DNA from: Hofstenia miamia
Taxonomy: Eukaryota; Xenacoelomorpha; Acoela
Length of the DNA stretch: 64,000 bases
Assembly (NCBI GenBank): GCA_004352715.1
Contig: SCFE01000005.1
Coordinates: 2,151,787-2,215,786, forward strand
Direction: 5' to 3'
Shown: in pieces, positions 61,001 through 64,000 of the stretch
Position numbering within the stretch: the first letter of the stretch is position 1
How the letters are laid out: every line of letters starts with the position of its first letter
Made by a program: the position numbers and the translations under genes
Notes under the pieces: model-generated
What the model was told of the DNA's origin: nothing
Databases searched by the model: none
The model's input: the letters and a program-made list of their open reading frames with translations, nothing else

Positions 61001-61533
61001 AATTGTGAGCAGGCATTTATTGCAGCAGAAAAGGTTCTTGCAAAGAAGATATATTGACAGTAAATTCTCAAACTTGGTTCTTGGCTGCAAACTTCACAGC
61101 ACTTGTAATCAACGCAAAACTATATTTTTGACAGGCGAATGCGGCCGCACCAAACCTTATGCAAAACTAGTTTCTTGCTATACTTTATATTTATATTGCA
61201 ATTCCTTGAGTTAAAATATATTTATTCTTAAGCTAATTAAAATACTTATATATATATATATAAATATATAAATTTAGAGCTTGCTAATTTATTGAACTGG
61301 TGATTTCAGGTTCAATTAAAATACTTTCTTTAAATTTCCGTCTTAAGCAAGTCATTGAATTGGCTATTTCCTGCACAGTAATGTTCCTAAAAATTCATTG
61401 TGTTATGACTTATTTATGATATAGCTATAATTAAACTTAGAATTATCAAAATATTTTTAGTCACTTAAAAAATCCAGAAATTGCAGAAAAGATTCAGAAA
61501 CTTGCAGAAGCCGGTATTCTACAAATGCGATAG
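49017..61533 (+). CDS. STIP1: HSP70/HSP90 organising co-chaperone (HOP, stress-induced phosphoprotein 1)
   Basis: Eleven exons give 538 codons: 49017-49226, 50261-50392, 50435-50571, 50615-50780, 50832-50958, 51085-51187, 51227-51347, 52208-52304, 59583-59707, 59756-60081, 61461-61533; all junctions have GT/AG and matching phases. Order of domains: TPR1 ([20 protein letters not shown]..., exons 1-2), the first DP domain (MTDPRTRSF, exon 3), a linker, TPR2A (exons 5-7), TPR2B ([29 protein letters not shown], exons 8-10) and the second DP domain ([22 protein letters not shown] to [13 protein letters not shown]). HOP is a cytosolic scaffold: TPR1/TPR2B hold HSP70 tails and TPR2A the HSP90 tail, passing client proteins from one to the other. 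Length agrees with the family. Only the initiator Met is missing: exon 1 opens right after the acceptor TTTTAG and has no Met before residue 100. Intron 8 (52305-59582) holds a LINE and a hAT element. Confidence 0.93.
49290..49580 (-). other. Coding-like fragment inside HOP intron
   Basis: On the minus strand about 88 codons are open between 49564 and 49298, with [40 protein letters not shown] and a CPLCCNHY metal-binding-like end. Codon texture and GC are richer than the surrounding intron. There is no ATG; TAA lies upstream in frame, with AG just after it that could be an acceptor. It could be an exon of a gene nested in the opposite direction or a decayed pseudogene. Not identified. Confidence 0.3.
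51934..51958. repeat. (TA)n microsatellite
   Basis: A run of alternating T and A in HOP intron 7; similar short runs occur at 54346-54363 and 61244-61266. Confidence 0.8.
52690..54045 (+). mobile_element. Non-LTR retrotransposon fragment (Jockey/CR1-like reverse transcriptase)
   Basis: Broken + strand frames give [62 protein letters not shown], a decayed product-release motif ([21 protein letters not shown]) and a YSDNN remnant at the catalytic site where this family has YADD. C-terminal pieces follow (53553-53965). The fragment ends with AATAAAG and a short (ATT)n tail near 54035, as in Jockey/CR1 3' ends. 5'-truncated, many stops and shifts. It lies in HOP intron 8 in the same direction as the gene. 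Confidence 0.75.
54394..56912 (-). mobile_element. hAT element with perfect 8-bp target duplication
   Basis: Terminal repeats CAGTTGTCTCCAAAGT at 54394 and, on the reverse strand, AAGGGGTCTCCAAAGT ending at 56912. Both sides are flanked by the identical octamer ATTTAGAT (54386-54393 and 56913-56920), the expected hAT duplication. The length of 2519 bp suits an element with one transposase gene. Inserted in HOP intron 8. Confidence 0.9.
54562..56338 (-). pseudogene. hAT transposase (ZBED/GTF2IRD2-like), nearly whole but broken
   Basis: Reads from ATG 56338: a BED-type finger (CVICND...H..), [32 protein letters not shown] with the first catalytic Asp, [56 protein letters not shown], and the C-terminal dimerisation part [26 protein letters not shown]...[11 protein letters not shown], ending at TAA/TGA 54562. 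Breaks: TGA about 12 codons after the start, a stop at 55844-55846, a shift near 55320, and stops around 54920-55130. The family is that from which vertebrate ZBED5- and GTF2IRD2-type genes arose. Inactive. Confidence 0.85.
56921..59582. other. Remainder of HOP intron 8
   Basis: AT-rich intron DNA. A 134-codon open frame at 58966-59370 has no recognisable motif or homologous copy and is regarded as chance. Nothing else was seen. Confidence 0.5.
60082..61460. other. HOP last intron
   Basis: AT-rich, 1379 bp. A GC-richer patch near 60960-61170 has a 69-codon open frame without recognisable content. No repeat family was identified. Confidence 0.5.
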
Positions 61534-63085
61534 TTTTGTCCGAGTACTTTTATTAATATATTTGGCTTTGTTTTGAAGCTAAGTAAATTTTCGATGTTAT
61601 ATTTTGATGTTTTTGCAATACTATAGGCTTTGATTTAAAATTCCTTCATTACAACGATTGCAATGGAAGTAAAATATATATTTTATAACGCGTTGTTTTG
61701 TCTTTTTAACCTCACGAAACGTTTTCGGATTATTTTATTTACAGCTTAGACAGCAAATGATTGACGATTCGTGCTATTTCAACTCTTAACTCTATAAAAG
61801 ATTTCTATTCTATTCTCTTCCTAAAATAAATTTAGCTGTTGTATATGCATTTTTAATTGCTGGTATGGTATTTAATAATAACAAATAATAATATATTTGC
61901 CTTTGTGACCTAGGATCGAACTTACAGGACAAATTTTATAAAATTAACAAAATGCAGAATTATATATAGTAGTCTATTTTATGTTCACGTCGACTCTTTT
62001 CCCTTGCAAAAGAATGCTTCCTCAAATTTAATAAAAAAAATTACTATTTTTAAGTATCTTAAAATCGCAAACAATTGGTTCAATCACGTTAATGCAAATA
62101 AATTATGAACAACTTTTTGTTACTTTTCTTTTGTAAATTATTGTGCCCTTAGACTTTCGGAAGTCCAAATTACGATCAGTATTCTTAAAAGTAATAAATA
62201 TTAAACTTTTTCGGTAGATTCTACGTAATTTTATTAATTGAAACATTTTTATTTGCAATGTAAAAAGCAAATTAATTTGACATTGTCTTGCAATGGAGCA
62301 TTAGTGGGCCAAAGGTTTTCAAACCTTCCAAATAGTGTGTTTGCTTCAATTCATTACGACTGTCACTTTAGATCTAGTTCATCAAATTTTATAAAAAAGG
62401 TAATACAATTTTTTTATTTGAACAATCTTCCTTAACCTAGTCAGCGTCCAAGTACTAAATTTAGTACTTATTATAAACATGTCTACAGCATGCTGCTACA
62501 GAGACAAATTCACACTATTTCTAGCTGTTCATTAAAGTAATGATTATTTGTTAATTTCACTACCTGTAATTTTTTCTTTAAGTTTCTGTTAGCTTTAGAA
62601 TTGGAATTATTGCAATTACATTTTGATGACAAAAAAACAAAAGTCAAAATGTTCCGTTTCTTCTTATAATACATGATATTTAAGCATTAGATTGCCCCAA
62701 TAATTGCTTTGAATATATATCTAATTGAATATTTGCTATTTATATTCAAACTTTTTATTTCAAAGCATTTTTGTCTCTAAAAATATATTTTTTAATTAGT
62801 ACTAAATTAAGGACTCTGTGACTGTATTGAGCTCATTGACTCATACCTTGAAAAATATTTAACATGTTGGGAAAAAACTACATTTATTACCAATCTATAC
62901 GTAACCAAATTGATCATAATTTTGTAATTAATATTGGTTATATATTTTCAAATTTTGTGGAATTAGTCTTGCTGAGGCCTTGAAATATTCCACAATTCGC
63001 AGTGCATTTTTCTAATAATTTTAGGCTCACAATAATTCATATATATTCATAAATTCATATATATATTTAAAAATGCTCCACAAAT
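61534..63085. other. HOP 3' untranslated region and flank
   Basis: The first canonical AATAAA after the HOP stop is at 61825-61830, a plausible polyadenylation signal for a roughly 300-base 3' UTR. The rest is AT-rich and without a gene. Confidence 0.45.
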
Positions 63086-63090
63086 GCATT

Positions 63091-63775
63091 TTAAAATTGA
63101 ATCCATTATTTGACGGGTTTTGATCTTCTATTGATCACCGTCAGAAATATTTCCCCAGCAAAATTTTTTTACAAAACTATGCACTTTAAAATTAACTAAA
63201 ATAGTTTCTATATTCTAAGATTTAAAACTGTACAATGTGTCAAATGCTGATGTTAGAACTTTGTAATAAGATGATATTGCATAAATTCTTTTACAAATTG
63301 CTTTGACGCTGTTGATTTTATACTTCTTCTCACAATAAGATATAAATTGTATGTTTTTGAAAACAATTGTTATCCGCATAAATTAAGAAAATTATGAATA
63401 AACAAATTTTACAAAAAGATTATGAAACAAAGTTAATAACTCGATCATTGCAAGATCAAAAGAAGCAAAATTATATTGGAAACTTCCATATATTGAGAAC
63501 AACATCAAGAATTGTCAAAAAAACTTAGTAAATATCAATAAAAAGCTCATAATATCAAGACTTATTCCACTTTTTAGTACTTTGAAAACTGAATATCTTT
63601 TAAGCAAATGAATACATTTCAAAGACTACATTTATTTTAAATTTTAGCACATAGAAATTATTTTAGTTAATTATAAAGTGTGGTTTATAGTTTTGTAAAA
63701 AAAAAATTTCTGGGAAAATATTTCTGACGATGATCAATAAAAGATCAAAACGCGGCAAATAGTGGATTCAATTTT
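63091..63775. mobile_element. Inverted-repeat element of about 0.7 kb
   Basis: 63091-63205 and the reverse complement of 63660-63775 match over about 110 bp (TTAAAATTGAATCCA, GTTTTGATCTT, TATTGATCA, CGTCAGAAATATTT, TTTTTTTACAAAACTAT). Both outer ends lie beside (TA)n runs. No coding content. A foldback or MITE-type non-autonomous element is likely. Confidence 0.6.
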
Positions 63776-63796
63776 AATATATATATAAGTAGTTAA

Positions 63797-64000
63797 GGAG
63801 GCCGAGACCCTGCGCCAAACAGACGCCTCTGATTGGTCGAGAGCTTATGACGTCACATGTCACGTGACAGACCGTGAATATTGGCGGGGGTGGTTTGAGT
63901 GCTTACTCACAGATATCAAGGGGTGTTTGCAAATGATAATTAGTGATTCACTGATTGATTGGCAGACCACTAATTGGTTTTGTGGTGATTCATGTTGGGG
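63797..64000 (+). repeat. Left TIR of a further polB-family element, cut by the window end
   Basis: Shares with 703-960 the block ATGACGTCACATNTCACGTG (63847-63866), then GACAGACC, ATTAGTGATTCA, CTAATTGGTTTT and GTGGTGATTCATGTTGGGG. The outer part is GC-richer and contains CTCTGATTGGTCGAGAGC where E1 has CTTCTGATTGGACTAGACC. It suggests another element begins here and runs out of the window. Confidence 0.75.

Noticed and set aside
1-64000. Bacterial, plasmid or free viral genome origin of the window
   Set aside because: The intron-split HOP gene, SINE, LINE and Tc1/mariner/hAT elements show an animal chromosome; virus-like polymerase genes are integrated and broken.

Overview
The window is AT-rich nuclear DNA from an invertebrate animal. 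The evidence is one intron-split conserved eukaryotic gene (the HSP70/HSP90 co-chaperone HOP/STIP1, + strand, 49.0-61.5 kb), animal-type DNA transposons (Tc1, mariner, hAT), non-LTR retrotransposon pieces and a tRNA-derived SINE. The species cannot be fixed from the sequence. HOP introns of 39-51 bp and the lack of a local start codon on its first recognisable exon would fit a lineage with spliced-leader trans-splicing (for example flatworms), but this is only a hypothesis. The assembly has many N gaps, several flanked by identical sequence, so part of the apparent structure is scaffolding artefact.

From the left edge to about 34 kb, and again at 39.9-42.5 kb and at the right edge, the window is dominated by copies of one family of large selfish elements. 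Each has long terminal inverted repeats (TIRs) carrying a TGACGTCA site. They encode: a short proline-containing protein plus a small protein with a conserved FLPK-x-YV motif (ORF-A); a divergently transcribed paralogue of that small protein (ORF-B); a two-exon gene of 99 residues; and a family-B DNA polymerase of the organellar/viral type with N-terminal C2H2 zinc fingers and an endonuclease-VII-like DHCH motif. I call the copies E0 (1-640, fragment), E1 (703-13287), E2 (14190-16001, left end), E3 (21483-30150, reversed), E4 (31151-34150, right part), right ends at 39.9-40.5 and 41.9-42.5 kb, and a new left end at 63.8 kb. All polymerase genes are broken. No integrase, capsid protein, packaging ATPase or protease is visible, so they resemble Polinton/Maverick-type or adintovirus-like elements only through the polymerase.

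Between these copies lie a LINE endonuclease remnant (13.3-14.2 kb), a stretch of unique DNA (17.0-19.6 kb) with a complete 59-codon gene for a secreted six-cysteine knottin-like peptide at 18709-18888, a 127-bp tandem repeat leading into a hAT transposase fragment (19.9-21.5 kb), and at 34.1-39.8 kb a decayed DNA transposon that hosts a SINE and a Tc1 element which itself contains a mariner-like element.

The region 42.5-49 kb holds mostly unannotated AT-rich DNA, one possible MITE, one possible LTR remnant and a mariner element. HOP then occupies 49.0-61.5 kb; its 7.3-kb tenth intron (counting from the first recognised exon: the intron between 52304 and 59583) contains a LINE fragment and a hAT element with a perfect 8-bp target duplication. 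After HOP there is AT-rich flank with one 0.7-kb inverted-repeat element before the next selfish-element TIR.
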